Shown one piece after another: positions 35,238 to 43,034 of a stretch of DNA of 64,000 bases. The position numbers and the translations under genes are program-made. Source of the stretch: Natronosalvus halobius (GTDB taxonomy: Archaea > Halobacteriota > Halobacteria > Halobacteriales > Natrialbaceae); contig NZ_CP099997.1 of assembly GCF_024138145.1 (NCBI RefSeq), positions 3,224,001-3,288,000 on the forward strand, in the 5' to 3' direction. Numbering within the stretch: the stretch's first letter is position 1; each line of letters begins with the position of its first letter. The notes beneath the pieces are model-generated. The model worked only from the letters and a program-made list of their open reading frames with translations. It was not told the DNA's origin and did no database searches.

Positions 35238-35360
35238 GTGGCCACGCGCAAGAACATCTCTCTCCGCGACGACCAAGCTGAGTGGGTCGAGGAGAACCAC
35301 CTCAACCTCTCGTCGTTCGTCCAGGAGAAACTTGACGAACTCATCGAAGAACGCTCGTGA
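35238..35360 (+). CDS. Small RHH-like protein coupled to tnpB
   Basis: A 40-residue gene starting GTG at 35238 and ending TGA at 35358-35360, which overlaps the tnpB start (GTGA). It reads MATRKNISLRDDQAEWVEEN and continues through LNLSSFVQEKLDELIEERS: a beta strand then two helices, the pattern of a ribbon-helix-helix DNA-binding protein. A copy with the same reading frame overlap precedes the decayed tnpB at 49455-49577, so the pairing is conserved within this element family. TTATTTGTG near 35208-35216 could be its promoter. Probably an autoregulator of tnpB or an element-end binding protein (inference). Confidence 0.75.
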   Translation: MATRKNISLRDDQAEWVEENHLNLSSFVQEKLDELIEERS

Positions 35361-36577
35361 ACTACAATTACAGGTATCGACTCCGACCGTCCGACGCTCT
35401 CGAAGCGCAGTTAGCGTGGACTGTCGATACCTGTAGACAGGTCTACAACCACTTCCTCCACCGACTCAACCGCACCGACGAAACCTCGATATACAGCGAA
35501 CAGAAACTCTTGCCGAGCCTCAAGAAGTGGTGGAACGACCTGAAAAGCGTTCACTCGAAAGTGCTTCAGAAGGTCGTTCAGCGGTTGTACGACAACCTCT
35601 CGACGCTTCGCGGACGGAAAGAGAACGGCCACCGCGTCGGGACGCTCAACTGGAAGGCACCGGGCGAGTACCGCAGTTTCACCTACAGTCAATCCGGCTT
35701 CAAGCTCAAGACCACGAGCGGTCGGACCCGACTGTGGCTCTCGAAACTCGGAGAAATCCCGCTCACCTTCCACCGTGATCTTCCCGACGACGCCGAAATC
35801 AAGACCGTCACGGTCAAGCAGGAACCCATCGGGAAGTGGTACGCCATCCTCGGCGTCGAGACACCGGATGACCCGCCGGAGAAGCCGGAGAAACCCGAGA
35901 AGTGCGTCGGTATCGACGTGGGGATTCTCAAGTACACCCACGACACTGACGGGATCGCCGTCGAATCTCTCGACTTATCCGATGAACGCGAGCGGTTGGA
36001 ACGCGCCCAGCGCGACCTCTCACGGAAGGAACACGGCTCCGCGAATTGGGAGGAACAGCGCCGCGTCGTGGCTGAATGTCACGCCGACCTGAAACGCAAG
36101 CGCCGTGACTTCCTTCATAAACTCTCGAACTACTACGCTCAGGAGTACGACCTCGTGGCGGTGGAGGACTTGGACGCCGCTGGGTTGGTCGAACTGCCGG
36201 GCAACTCTCGAAACCGCGCTGGCGCGGCGTGGGGGACGTTCCTGCGGATGCTCGAATACAAGTGCGAACGCGAAGGAACGCACTTCGTCGCGGTGAATCC
36301 GCGCGGAACGACGAAAGAGTGTGCGTCCTGCGGCGTTTCGACGGAGAAGCCGCTGTGGGTGCGCGAACACTCGTGTCTGGCGTGTGGGTTCGAGGCGGAT
36401 AGAGACGCGAACGCGGCGTGGAACATCCTTTCTCGCGGTATCAAGAAATTAGGAGTGGGACGCTCCGAACCAACGCCTGTGGAGACTGCGCTCCCTGTGG
36501 ATACGCCCGTATCTGCAAAGCGCGTCGTGGAAACAGGAAGCCCCACCCTCAAGCGCGAGCCGTCAGGCGAGCGGTAG
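35357..36577 (+). CDS. tnpB: RNA-guided endonuclease TnpB, apparently intact
   Basis: A 406-residue TnpB. The N-terminal helical region (about 1-180) carries the OrfB_IS605 features (NYNYRYRLRPSDALE, YNHFLHRL). The split RuvC nuclease has all three acidic residues: Asp in GIDVGILKY (about 190), Glu in VAVEDLDAAG (about 275), Asp in EADRDANAAWN (about 350). The zinc ribbon CASCG...CLACG (about 317-340) is intact. No stop or frameshift was seen. Start at GTG 35357, coupled to the upstream 40-aa gene. Known TnpB proteins cleave DNA at a target-adjacent motif guided by a right-end RNA, which helps retain the element. Confidence 0.92.
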   Translation: MNYNYRYRLRPSDALEAQLAWTVDTCRQVYNHFLHRLNRTDETSIYSEQKLLPSLKKWWNDLKSVHSKVLQKVVQRLYDNLSTLRGRKENGHRVGTLNWKAPGEYRSFTYSQSGFKLKTTSGRTRLWLSKLGEIPLTFHRDLPDDAEIKTVTVKQEPIGKWYAILGVETPDDPPEKPEKPEKCVGIDVGILKYTHDTDGIAVESLDLSDERERLERAQRDLSRKEHGSANWEEQRRVVAECHADLKRKRRDFLHKLSNYYAQEYDLVAVEDLDAAGLVELPGNSRNRAGAAWGTFLRMLEYKCEREGTHFVAVNPRGTTKECASCGVSTEKPLWVREHSCLACGFEADRDANAAWNILSRGIKKLGVGRSEPTPVETALPVDTPVSAKRVVETGSPTLKREPSGER

Positions 36578-36630
36578 GGTGGAGTAGTTCACATTCTCCG
36601 TTCGGACGACCACATTCCAGTGACCCGAAA

Positions 36631-37464
36631 TCAGTCGGCCGCCTGCCCACCGTCGATGGGGATCGTGTGTCCCGTGATGTACGACGCGTCGGACGAACAG
36701 AGGAAGGCGACCGCACCCGCCATCTCCTCGGGTTCGGCGATGCGGTCCATCGGGACGTCCCGCATCGCCGAGGTATCGAACTCGGCCCGAAGCGTCCAGA
36801 TCGCCATTCGCACCATCCCGATCGCCATCCGGACTCGATCCAGCAGCGACTGCGAACCGGCGGCGATGCCCAGCATCCCCGACTGGATGTTCGTCTTCGT
36901 CGGCCCGGGGGCGATGGCGTTGACCCGGATGCCGCGGCTGGCGTACTCGAGCGCGACCGACTTCGTGAGACCGACGACGCCGTGTTTGCTGGCCGAATAG
37001 CTGGCGAGGCCACCCATCCCGACCAGGCCCGCCTCGGAGGTCGTGTTGACGATCGCGCCGTGGCCCTGTGCTTCCATGACGGGGAGTTCGGCTCGCATAC
37101 ACGCCCAGACCCCCTTCAGGTTGATGTCTAACAGTTTGTCCCATTTCTCCTCGGTCAACTCCGCTGCTCCAGAGAAGCCGGTGAGGATCCCCGCGTTGTT
37201 GTGCGCGAAGTCGAGGCTCCCGTAGGTGTCGACTGCGACGTCGACCATCCGCTGGACCGACGCGAGGTCGGAGACGTCCACCTCGACGAAGGTCGCGTCG
37301 CCACCGGCGGCTTCGATCAGGTCGACGGTCTCGCGGGCGCTCGATTCGACGATATCGGCGACGACGACGTTGGCGCCTTCGTCGGCGAAACGCCGTGCAG
37401 ACGCCCGCCCGATTCCCGATCCCGCTCCGGTGACGAGTGCCGTCTTCCCGGCTAACCCTTTCAT
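36631..37464 (-). CDS. Short-chain dehydrogenase/reductase (SDR)
   Basis: A 277-residue SDR starting MKGLAGKTALVTGAGSGIG (ATG 37464); the frame opens to 37830 but only the inner start gives the family N-terminus. Features: TGAGSGIG cofactor loop, ADIV (Asp near 37, NAD-like), HNNAG, catalytic Ser in NTTSEAG, SYSASKHG (Tyr and Lys), and PGPTKTN. An extra helical stretch of about 20 residues (LLDRVRMAIGMVRMAIW) near the substrate loop is longer than usual and may shape specificity. The substrate is unknown. It lies 38 bp from the tnpB element's right end. Confidence 0.88.
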   Translation of the reverse strand: MKGLAGKTALVTGAGSGIGRASARRFADEGANVVVADIVESSARETVDLIEAAGGDATFVEVDVSDLASVQRMVDVAVDTYGSLDFAHNNAGILTGFSGAAELTEEKWDKLLDINLKGVWACMRAELPVMEAQGHGAIVNTTSEAGLVGMGGLASYSASKHGVVGLTKSVALEYASRGIRVNAIAPGPTKTNIQSGMLGIAAGSQSLLDRVRMAIGMVRMAIWTLRAEFDTSAMRDVPMDRIAEPEEMAGAVAFLCSSDASYITGHTIPIDGGQAAD

Positions 37465-37672
37465 GGTTGTCTCGGTCGATACTGTCCATCGAGACGTGTA
37501 TAGTGATTTGGGTGATTCGGTTCGTTCCGCGTACGAACGAAGGCCGCCACGGAATCCGTCGCCACTCGCACTGCCGAGCCGGACCCTCTGCTCGATCGTT
37601 CCCAACATCTGTTCACAGTGTTCGCGCCGTCTGCCTCCATCGTTTTCCCCGAAGCACCCGTAGTTCCAGGTA

Positions 37673-38176
37673 ATGACGTCACCGTATACACTCCTGAAAA
37701 CCGCCGTCTTCACCGTTGTCGTCCCCGGAACGGTCGTCGAACTCGTACCCCGAGTGCTCGCCCGATACGACAGAGAGTCCCCGACGCTCGACTCGCCGGC
37801 CGCCCGAACCGTCGGCAAGCTGTCTCTCATCGCCGGAGGGCTCCTGTACCTCTACACGGCGCTGCAGTTCTCGACCGAGGGTGACGGAACGCCCGCACCG
37901 AATGACGAACCGGCGACCCTCGTTACGGGCGGCGTCTACGCGTACACACGAAATCCCATGTACGTCGGCGTGGTCCTCCTTCTGGGCGGCCAGGCCGTTC
38001 GGTTCAAATCGCTCCACGTCCTCTGGTGGACGCTCGTCTGCTGGCTCGGCTTTCACCGTCGAATCCTCGAGTACGAAGAGCCCCACCTGCTCGAGAAGCA
38101 CGGCGACGCCTACGCGGAGTACTGCGAACGCGTCCCCCGGTGGTTTCCTGATCCCCGCTCGCTCGAGAACGACTAG
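37673..38176 (+). CDS. Isoprenylcysteine carboxyl-methyltransferase-family membrane protein
   Basis: A 167-residue integral membrane protein of the ICMT/PEMT type, which uses S-adenosylmethionine inside the membrane. Hydrophobic segments at about 8-28, 46-66, 92-112 and 118-130. The signature is GGVYAYTRNPMYVGVV (about 83-98) and the C-terminal EEPHLLEKHGDAYAEYCERV with PRWFP (about 134-160), which binds AdoMet. Archaea are not known to use CaaX proteins, so the substrate may be a lipid or another thiol. Not co-transcribed with the SDR, which is divergent from it. Confidence 0.85.
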   Translation: MTSPYTLLKTAVFTVVVPGTVVELVPRVLARYDRESPTLDSPAARTVGKLSLIAGGLLYLYTALQFSTEGDGTPAPNDEPATLVTGGVYAYTRNPMYVGVVLLLGGQAVRFKSLHVLWWTLVCWLGFHRRILEYEEPHLLEKHGDAYAEYCERVPRWFPDPRSLEND

Positions 38177-38263
38177 CTGCCTCCACGGCAGGCACTCGAG
38201 TGACCCGCAGGACACCGGCCAGGAGCGAAACGACGAAGTATCGGCCACGACTCGACCGAGACG

Positions 38264-38773
38264 ATGCACACCGCGGTCCGCCTCGGGCTCCTCACCGTCT
38301 GTCTCCTCGCAGCCGTCGGACTCGCGGTCCACTACGGGGCGACGTACGACGAGAACTGGCCCCACCCGACGGGCGACCAACTCGAGGGGAACGTCGACGA
38401 CTACACCGGTGAGCGGATCCTCCTCTTCGGAGAGGTCCACGCGGTCGAGGACGACGCGCTCGTCGTCCACGTGACCAACGACGCCGACGACGTCGTCCTC
38501 GAACTGACGGTCCACGGCTCTACCCCCGTCGAACCTGGCGGCGTCGTCCAGGTCTACGGCGTCCTGGAGGCCGATCAAACGATGACGCCGGACGAGGTCG
38601 TCGTCGTCAACGCGAACCCGTCCAGGACGCGGTACAAACACCTCGTCTCCCTTCTCGGCGGTCTCCTCGTCGCCGGCTACTTCCTCCGACACTGGCGGGT
38701 GGACGTCGCTCGCGTCGGCTTCGAGCCCCGTCATCGCGACCGCGAGAGCCAGGGGGTGACCGACGATGGCTGA
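38264..38773 (+). CDS. Membrane-anchored OB-fold-like protein
   Basis: A 169-residue protein with an N-terminal hydrophobic segment (about 5-22), a soluble middle domain with five short strands (ERILLFGEVHAVEDDALVVH, then VVLELTVHGSTPV and VVQVYGVLEAD), the pattern of a small OB-fold, and a second hydrophobic segment (about 125-142). It stands before and overlaps the metal-dependent-hydrolase gene by eight bases, so they form an operon. Such pairs of an OB-fold membrane protein and a YdjM-type hydrolase occur together in haloarchaea (recollection, not checked). Function unknown. Confidence 0.65.
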   Translation: MHTAVRLGLLTVCLLAAVGLAVHYGATYDENWPHPTGDQLEGNVDDYTGERILLFGEVHAVEDDALVVHVTNDADDVVLELTVHGSTPVEPGGVVQVYGVLEADQTMTPDEVVVVNANPSRTRYKHLVSLLGGLLVAGYFLRHWRVDVARVGFEPRHRDRESQGVTDDG

Positions 38774-39251
38774 CCTCCTCGCACACGTCCTCGTCGCCTA
38801 CGCGTGTTTCACCGTCCTGGGGTGGCGCCTCGAGTGGCTCACGCGGCGCTGGCTCGCCGTCGGCCTCGTCGGCTCGCTCTTGCCCGATCTCAACCGGATC
38901 GAACTGATCGTCTCCGACACCGCCACCGAAGCCGCGCTCGGCGTCCCCCTCGAGTTCGACGCGATCCACACTCTGGGTGGTGTCGTCCTCCTCGCTGTAG
39001 CAGGCACACTTTGCTTCCGTCACGACCACCGGCGCGCGTTCGGTATGCTGTTCGCGGGGGCGCTCTCTCACCTCGCTCTCGACGCGCTGAAAGTGTACGC
39101 CGACGGATTCTCGGGGGTCTGGCTGTATCCGCTCAGCTGGTACCGTCATCCGTCGCCGAACCTGTACGTCTCCTCGGAGCCGATCGTTCTCTTTTCGGCG
39201 ATCGTCGTGGCCACGGCCGTCTGGTGGATGGACCGCTCGTTCGGGTTTTGA
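38766..39251 (+). CDS. YdjM/DUF457-type membrane-bound metal-dependent hydrolase
   Basis: A 161-residue polytopic membrane protein. The metal-binding pattern of this family is visible: His in LLAHVLVAY (about 6), Asp in SLLPDLNRIE (about 42), His in AIHTLGG (about 70) and SHLALDALK (about 98-106, His and Asp). The hydrolase substrate is unknown for all members. It overlaps the OB-fold-like gene and ends at 39251, well before the toxin-antitoxin remnant. Confident as to family, not function. Confidence 0.8.
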   Translation: MADLLAHVLVAYACFTVLGWRLEWLTRRWLAVGLVGSLLPDLNRIELIVSDTATEAALGVPLEFDAIHTLGGVVLLAVAGTLCFRHDHRRAFGMLFAGALSHLALDALKVYADGFSGVWLYPLSWYRHPSPNLYVSSEPIVLFSAIVVATAVWWMDRSFGF

Positions 39252-39325
39252 GAACGGGCCTGACGTGTGTCTCCGTCGTCGCGAAATCGATGAAAAAGCC
39301 CCCGAGAGACCGTCGGAGCAATGTT

Positions 39326-39342
39326 GTACTACGACGTAGTAC
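39326..39342. promoter_or_regulatory. Palindrome at the antitoxin start (autoregulation candidate)
   Basis: GTACTAC at 39326-39332 and GTAGTAC at 39336-39342, separated by GAC; the palindrome ends two bases before the ATG at 39344. Antitoxins usually bind such sites in their own promoter. Confidence 0.55.
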
Positions 39343-39343
39343 T

Positions 39344-39656
39344 ATGTATACGATGTCGTCGATCAGCGCCCGAATTCCCGACGAGGACGAGGAAAACCTG
39401 GAGGAAGTGGCGGCACTTCTCGACGAGGACAAGAGCCCCGTTATTCGAAAGGCGCTTCGAGAGGGGGCTCTCTGACATTCGAATTCGTCTCGCAGTAGAA
39501 CAGTACCAGACCGGAGAACTCTCGACGAATCAGGCTGACAGGGTTGCCGGCGTGACCGTTGCACGATGGCTCGAAATCGCTCGTGACCGGAATCTCACGT
39601 CACACCTTTCACCAGATGATCTCGTTTCCGACATCGATAGTGCACGGGAGTTATGA
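39344..39656 (+). pseudogene. UPF0175-type antitoxin split by a frameshift
   Basis: The first part, from ATG 39344 (or 39353), reads SSISARIPDEDEENLEEVAA through DEDKSPVIRKALREG, then stops at 39473-39475. One base skipped in the G5 run at about 39459-39464 moves to a second frame reading SDIRIRLAVEQYQTGELSTN and QADRVAGVTVARWLEIARD, ending TGA at 39654-39656. Joined, the two halves form a normal UPF0175 antitoxin of about 100 residues with an N-terminal RHH-like region and C-terminal helices. An extra G in the homopolymer is the simplest explanation; a sequencing error there cannot be excluded. The stop overlaps the toxin remnant's ATG. Confidence 0.75.
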
Positions 39657-39853
39657 CCGTCATCTATCTCGATGCGACGACGCTCATCTCCCTCGGGACG
39701 ATCGGCGTGGTCGTCACCGCGGTCGATGAGGGATTGACCGAAAGCGAGGCCAAACGAATCGTCGAACGTGTCGACGAACACGGCCTTCACATGACTGCCG
39801 AACTTCGGGACACGGCGAACGAACGCATCGAAAATACTGCCAACAGGGAGTAA
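39653..39853 (+). pseudogene. PIN-domain (DUF3368-type) toxin with its middle deleted
   Basis: A 66-codon frame joins the first 16 residues of a PIN toxin (MTVIYLDATTLISLGTIG, with the first catalytic Asp) directly to the C-terminal region (VVVTAVDEGLTESEAKRIVE, HGLHMTAELR). A full DUF3368-type protein is about 150-170 residues, so roughly 90-100 residues including the remaining catalytic acids are missing. In intact relatives a second GTIG occurs just before VVV, so the deletion probably removed the DNA between the two GTIG-coding repeats. The upstream antitoxin is also broken. The pair is a decayed toxin-antitoxin locus. Confidence 0.7.
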
Positions 39854-39899
39854 ACACGGAATCGGCATCGTTCTTCTACAGCACGCCCATCGCCAGGTC

Positions 39900-39923
39900 G
39901 AGCAAGAAAGTATTTGTGACCGG
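39900..39923 (+). promoter_or_regulatory. Leaderless promoter of the second aglF-like gene
   Basis: GAAAGTATTTGTG again, with ATTTG 26-30 nt before the ATG at 39942; nearly identical to 25174-25198. Confidence 0.6.
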
Positions 39924-39941
39924 ACCTAATTCATTGATGTC

Positions 39942-40679
39942 ATGCAAGCAGTCGTTCTCGCGGCCGGGAAAGGCACTCGTTTGCGGCCACTAACCGACGA
40001 CAAACCGAAGGGTATGGTCGAGGTCGCTGGCAAACCGATTCTCACTCATTGCCTCGAGCAGGTCGTCGACCTCGGTGCCGACGAACTGATCGTCGTCGTC
40101 GGCTACGAGAAAGAGCAGATCATCGAACACTACGGCGACGACTTCCAGGACGTCCCGATCACGTACACCCACCAGCGCGAACAGAAGGGGCTGGCCCACG
40201 CCCTCCTCACCGTCGAGGAACACGTCGACGGCGACTTCATGTTGATCCTCGGGGACAACATCTTCCGGGCGAACCTCAGCGACGTCGTCAATCGACAGCG
40301 CGAACAGCGTGCCGATGCCGCGTTTCTCGTCGAGGAAGTTCCCTGGGAGAAAGCTTCTCGCTACGGGGTCTGTGACACCAACAAGTACGGTGAGATCACC
40401 GACGTGATCGAAAAGCCGGAGGAGCCGCCGTCGAACCTCGTGATGACGGGCTTCTATACGTTTACGCCGGCGATCTTCCACGCCTGTCACCTCGTCCAGC
40501 CCTCGGCCCGCGACGAGTACGAAATTAGCGAGGCCATCGACCTGCTGATCCAGTCCGGACGGACCATCGACGCCATCCGATTGGACGGTTGGCGGGCCGA
40601 CATCGGCTACCCCGAGGACCGGGACGCCGCGGAGGAACGGATTCGCGAGGAAGACGACCTCGAGACGCCAGCCGCCTGA
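39942..40679 (+). CDS. aglF: Sugar-1-phosphate nucleotidyltransferase (AglF-like), copy 2
   Basis: A near duplicate (245 residues) of the gene at 25216, carrying the same catalytic features: LAAGKGTRLRPLT, DKPKGM, LGDNIF. About 15 substitutions and a two-residue insertion near the C-terminus are seen. The promoter core is duplicated too. Codon usage here is more GC-rich than copy 1. Possible explanations are a segmental duplication or gene conversion; both copies look functional. Nucleotide-sugar supply for surface glycans is the likely role. Confidence 0.88.
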   Translation: MQAVVLAAGKGTRLRPLTDDKPKGMVEVAGKPILTHCLEQVVDLGADELIVVVGYEKEQIIEHYGDDFQDVPITYTHQREQKGLAHALLTVEEHVDGDFMLILGDNIFRANLSDVVNRQREQRADAAFLVEEVPWEKASRYGVCDTNKYGEITDVIEKPEEPPSNLVMTGFYTFTPAIFHACHLVQPSARDEYEISEAIDLLIQSGRTIDAIRLDGWRADIGYPEDRDAAEERIREEDDLETPAA

Positions 40680-40878
40680 GAGCAGCGCTACTCGACCCCG
40701 TTCCGAGTCGCCGGCAGCCAGTGATCAACGTTCCTCGCCTTCGCCTCGAGACGCCAGCAAACGCTACCGCGACCGCTGGGTCAAGAACGCACTCTCCACG
40801 TCCTGCATCGACCGCTACATGACAACAGCTATAGTCCAGCGTCGGCCTTGCCAGAAATATGATCGTGGTGGCTGACGT

Positions 40879-42009
40879 ATGGAGTTGATCGACGACGAGG
40901 GCAACCTCTTTGGCCGCGTCAACGTCGTCGACGCACTCGTCGTCCTGGTCTTGCTGGCCGTCGTCGTGGCCGGCCTCGCCGTTGTCGGCGTGCTCACGGG
41001 CGATGCCGAACCGGAAACCCGCTATGCGACGATCGACCTCGGTACTCAATCCGAACACGTCGCCGAACAGATCTCGGAGGGCGACGTCATGTACCTCGAA
41101 GGGAGTAGCGACAACCTCACCGTGACCGACGTCTATCGGTCAGCACCCGGTGGCGGCGAGGACCGCGCCGGTGGCGCGTCCGTCGTGATCCGGGCCGAAC
41201 TCAACGGGCAACTCGTCGAGGACGACCAGCGGGACGACCGCGTCTTCCAATTCGACGGTGAGCGCCTGCACGTGGGCCAGACCGTGACGATCGACACGCT
41301 CGACTACACGACCGAGGGCGAGGTCCGATCGGTGGGTGGCGAGGAGACGAGCCTTCCGGTGAACGAGACGCAACTCGTCCTGGAGACGATCGTTCCGACC
41401 GCGACCGCCGACGAGATCGCCGAAGGCGACACCTATCGCGTCGCTGGGGACACGGTTGCGACCGTCGAAACGGTCCAGACCCACGTCGCGAGCGACGATC
41501 AGCGCCGCGTGGTCGTCGGGCTCACCGCCAGGACGATCGACACCGGCTCCGGACCGACGCTCGGCAGTCAGCGGGTCGTGCTCGGCTCGACGATCCCCGT
41601 CCGAACCGACGCCTACGAGATCACGGGGAACGTCACGCGACGAGGGGCACTCGACGAGTCCGGCGAGGAGACGACCGTGAGCGTCACGGCAAAGATCGAC
41701 AACGTCAGGCCCGAGGTCGCCAACGGCCTCGAGGCTGGCATGACCGAAACCGAACGCGGCGAGACGGTCGCGACGATCGATGCCGTCGGATCCGAACCCG
41801 CGTCAGTCATCCTCGAGAGCGAGGACGGCAACATCTACGAACGCGACCATCCACGGAACCTCGATCTCACGCTCGAACTCACCCTCGAGGGACGGGAAAC
41901 CGAATCCGGACTCCGGTTCCACGGCGAACCGCTCCGGGAGGGCGAGACGATCGTCCTCGACTTCGGCACCGTCATCGTCACCGCCGAGGTTACGGACCTC
42001 GATCGATAA
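40879..42009 (+). CDS. DUF4330-family membrane-anchored protein
   Basis: A 376-residue protein with a short start (MELIDDEGNLFGRVNVVDAL), a single N-terminal transmembrane helix (VVLVLLAVVVAGLAVVGVL, about 20-40), and a large beta-rich soluble region of repeated strands. The N-terminal motif is typical of DUF4330 proteins, which are widespread in bacteria and haloarchaea; no function is known. It ends 15 bp before the next gene, with which it probably forms an operon. The helix and lack of a signal peptidase site suggest a membrane anchor with the bulk outside or in the cytoplasm (topology undecided). Confidence 0.75.
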   Translation: MELIDDEGNLFGRVNVVDALVVLVLLAVVVAGLAVVGVLTGDAEPETRYATIDLGTQSEHVAEQISEGDVMYLEGSSDNLTVTDVYRSAPGGGEDRAGGASVVIRAELNGQLVEDDQRDDRVFQFDGERLHVGQTVTIDTLDYTTEGEVRSVGGEETSLPVNETQLVLETIVPTATADEIAEGDTYRVAGDTVATVETVQTHVASDDQRRVVVGLTARTIDTGSGPTLGSQRVVLGSTIPVRTDAYEITGNVTRRGALDESGEETTVSVTAKIDNVRPEVANGLEAGMTETERGETVATIDAVGSEPASVILESEDGNIYERDHPRNLDLTLELTLEGRETESGLRFHGEPLREGETIVLDFGTVIVTAEVTDLDR

Positions 42010-42024
42010 CGCTCTCCCAGGCCG

Positions 42025-42933
42025 ATGCTCGACTCACTTCGAACCGCCCGCGAACGTTCGCACGTCGCGTCCATCCTCGAGCGGAGTCGCCGGACGCTCG
42101 AGACGGCGTTCGCCCACTCGTCGCTCGCCTCGATAGGCGGCCGTCTCGGTTCGTCGTCTTCGAGTCTAGACGAACAGGCCTCCCCCGTCGAACCCGTTAG
42201 CCGACAGAACGAACGCGACACTACGGCGGACACCTCGACTGGCGTCGACGAGTCGCTCGAAGCCGCGGAACCCCGAACGGCAAACGAACCCGTGACGACG
42301 AACGAACCCCGCTCGGCCGTCACCCGGGCCACCGAGACGTCGGTCGTCGCGTCCCGCGCTCGAGCAATACAGGGCGTTTTCACTCGCGCTGGTCGCTCCG
42401 CTCGCGTCGTGGCCGCGGCAACCGTTTCGGCGGGGTACGCGACCTCCTCGGGAATCTATCGCTGGCTCACGGCCGAACCCGACCCCGAGGTGATCGTCAT
42501 CGACCTGCGCGAGACCAGGACGGTCGGGCCCGTTTTTGTGGTCCTCGACCGTGTCATTGTGCTGGCCACCGCCGGACTCCCGACGTCGAGTGTCGCGTCG
42601 AGTGTCCGCTCGACAACCAACCGATTCAGCGCTCGTCCGATCCGTATCCTGAGTCTGTGTCTCCTTCCAGCGTTGCTCTCGAGTCTCCTCCTGTTGACGG
42701 CGACCGGCGCGATCACCGCACCACTCGCCGTCGTGCACGGACTGCTCGCCCTCGCCGCGACCATTGGCACGCGTTCGACCACGACCCTCGAGGACCTGCG
42801 CTCGACGCGAACCGCCGCCCTCCTTCGCGCGGCGTTCGAGCCGCCGGAACCACCCGAACGGTCAGCTGACGACTCGTCGTCCAGGATGTCGGACGAGCGC
42901 GAGGACGAGCGCGAAAGTCGTCGCCTCGAGTAA
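42025..42933 (+). CDS. Hypothetical membrane protein
   Basis: A 302-residue protein of unknown family. The N-terminal half is charged and Ser/Thr-rich (about 1-150) with no predicted fold. Hydrophobic segments are at about 165-185 and 210-248 (LCLLPALLSSLLLLTATGAI, then VVHGLLALAATIG). The C-terminus is Arg/Glu-rich. It follows DUF4330 by 15 bp on the same strand and probably shares its transcript, but the link does not identify a function. Real gene status rests on length, codon use and position. Confidence 0.55.
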   Translation: MLDSLRTARERSHVASILERSRRTLETAFAHSSLASIGGRLGSSSSSLDEQASPVEPVSRQNERDTTADTSTGVDESLEAAEPRTANEPVTTNEPRSAVTRATETSVVASRARAIQGVFTRAGRSARVVAAATVSAGYATSSGIYRWLTAEPDPEVIVIDLRETRTVGPVFVVLDRVIVLATAGLPTSSVASSVRSTTNRFSARPIRILSLCLLPALLSSLLLLTATGAITAPLAVVHGLLALAATIGTRSTTTLEDLRSTRTAALLRAAFEPPEPPERSADDSSSRMSDEREDERESRRLE

Positions 42934-42999
42934 CTCGCCGGTATCGCGACGGGATCGGCTTCTTGGCCGCTTCGGCGGTCACGGAATGCGCGCCGACGG

Positions 43000-43012
43000 G
43001 AACGTTTGTGTC
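43000..43012 (+). promoter_or_regulatory. Leaderless promoter of the BNR-repeat gene
   Basis: GAACGTTTGTGTC; the GTTTGTG part lies 25-31 nt before the ATG at 43035, matching the shared promoter class and deciding the start. Confidence 0.5.
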
Positions 43013-43034
43013 TCTCGAGGTCGTATTCCACCAC

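Larger units (their letters stand above)
35084..36592 (+). mobile_element. IS200/IS605-group element with RHH-like gene and tnpB, no tnpA
   Basis: An element defined by end sequences shared with 48937-49782. The left end (from AATTGAG at 35084) has an imperfect hairpin: CCCCTTCCT pairs with AGGGAGGGG around 35100-35140. The right end finishes with GGGTGGAGTAGTTCAC at 36577-36592. It carries a 40-aa gene and tnpB but no transposase tnpA, so it depends on a tnpA elsewhere (an IS1341-like layout). Exact boundaries are uncertain by a few bases. The right end should overlap the guide RNA scaffold of TnpB. Confidence 0.8.
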
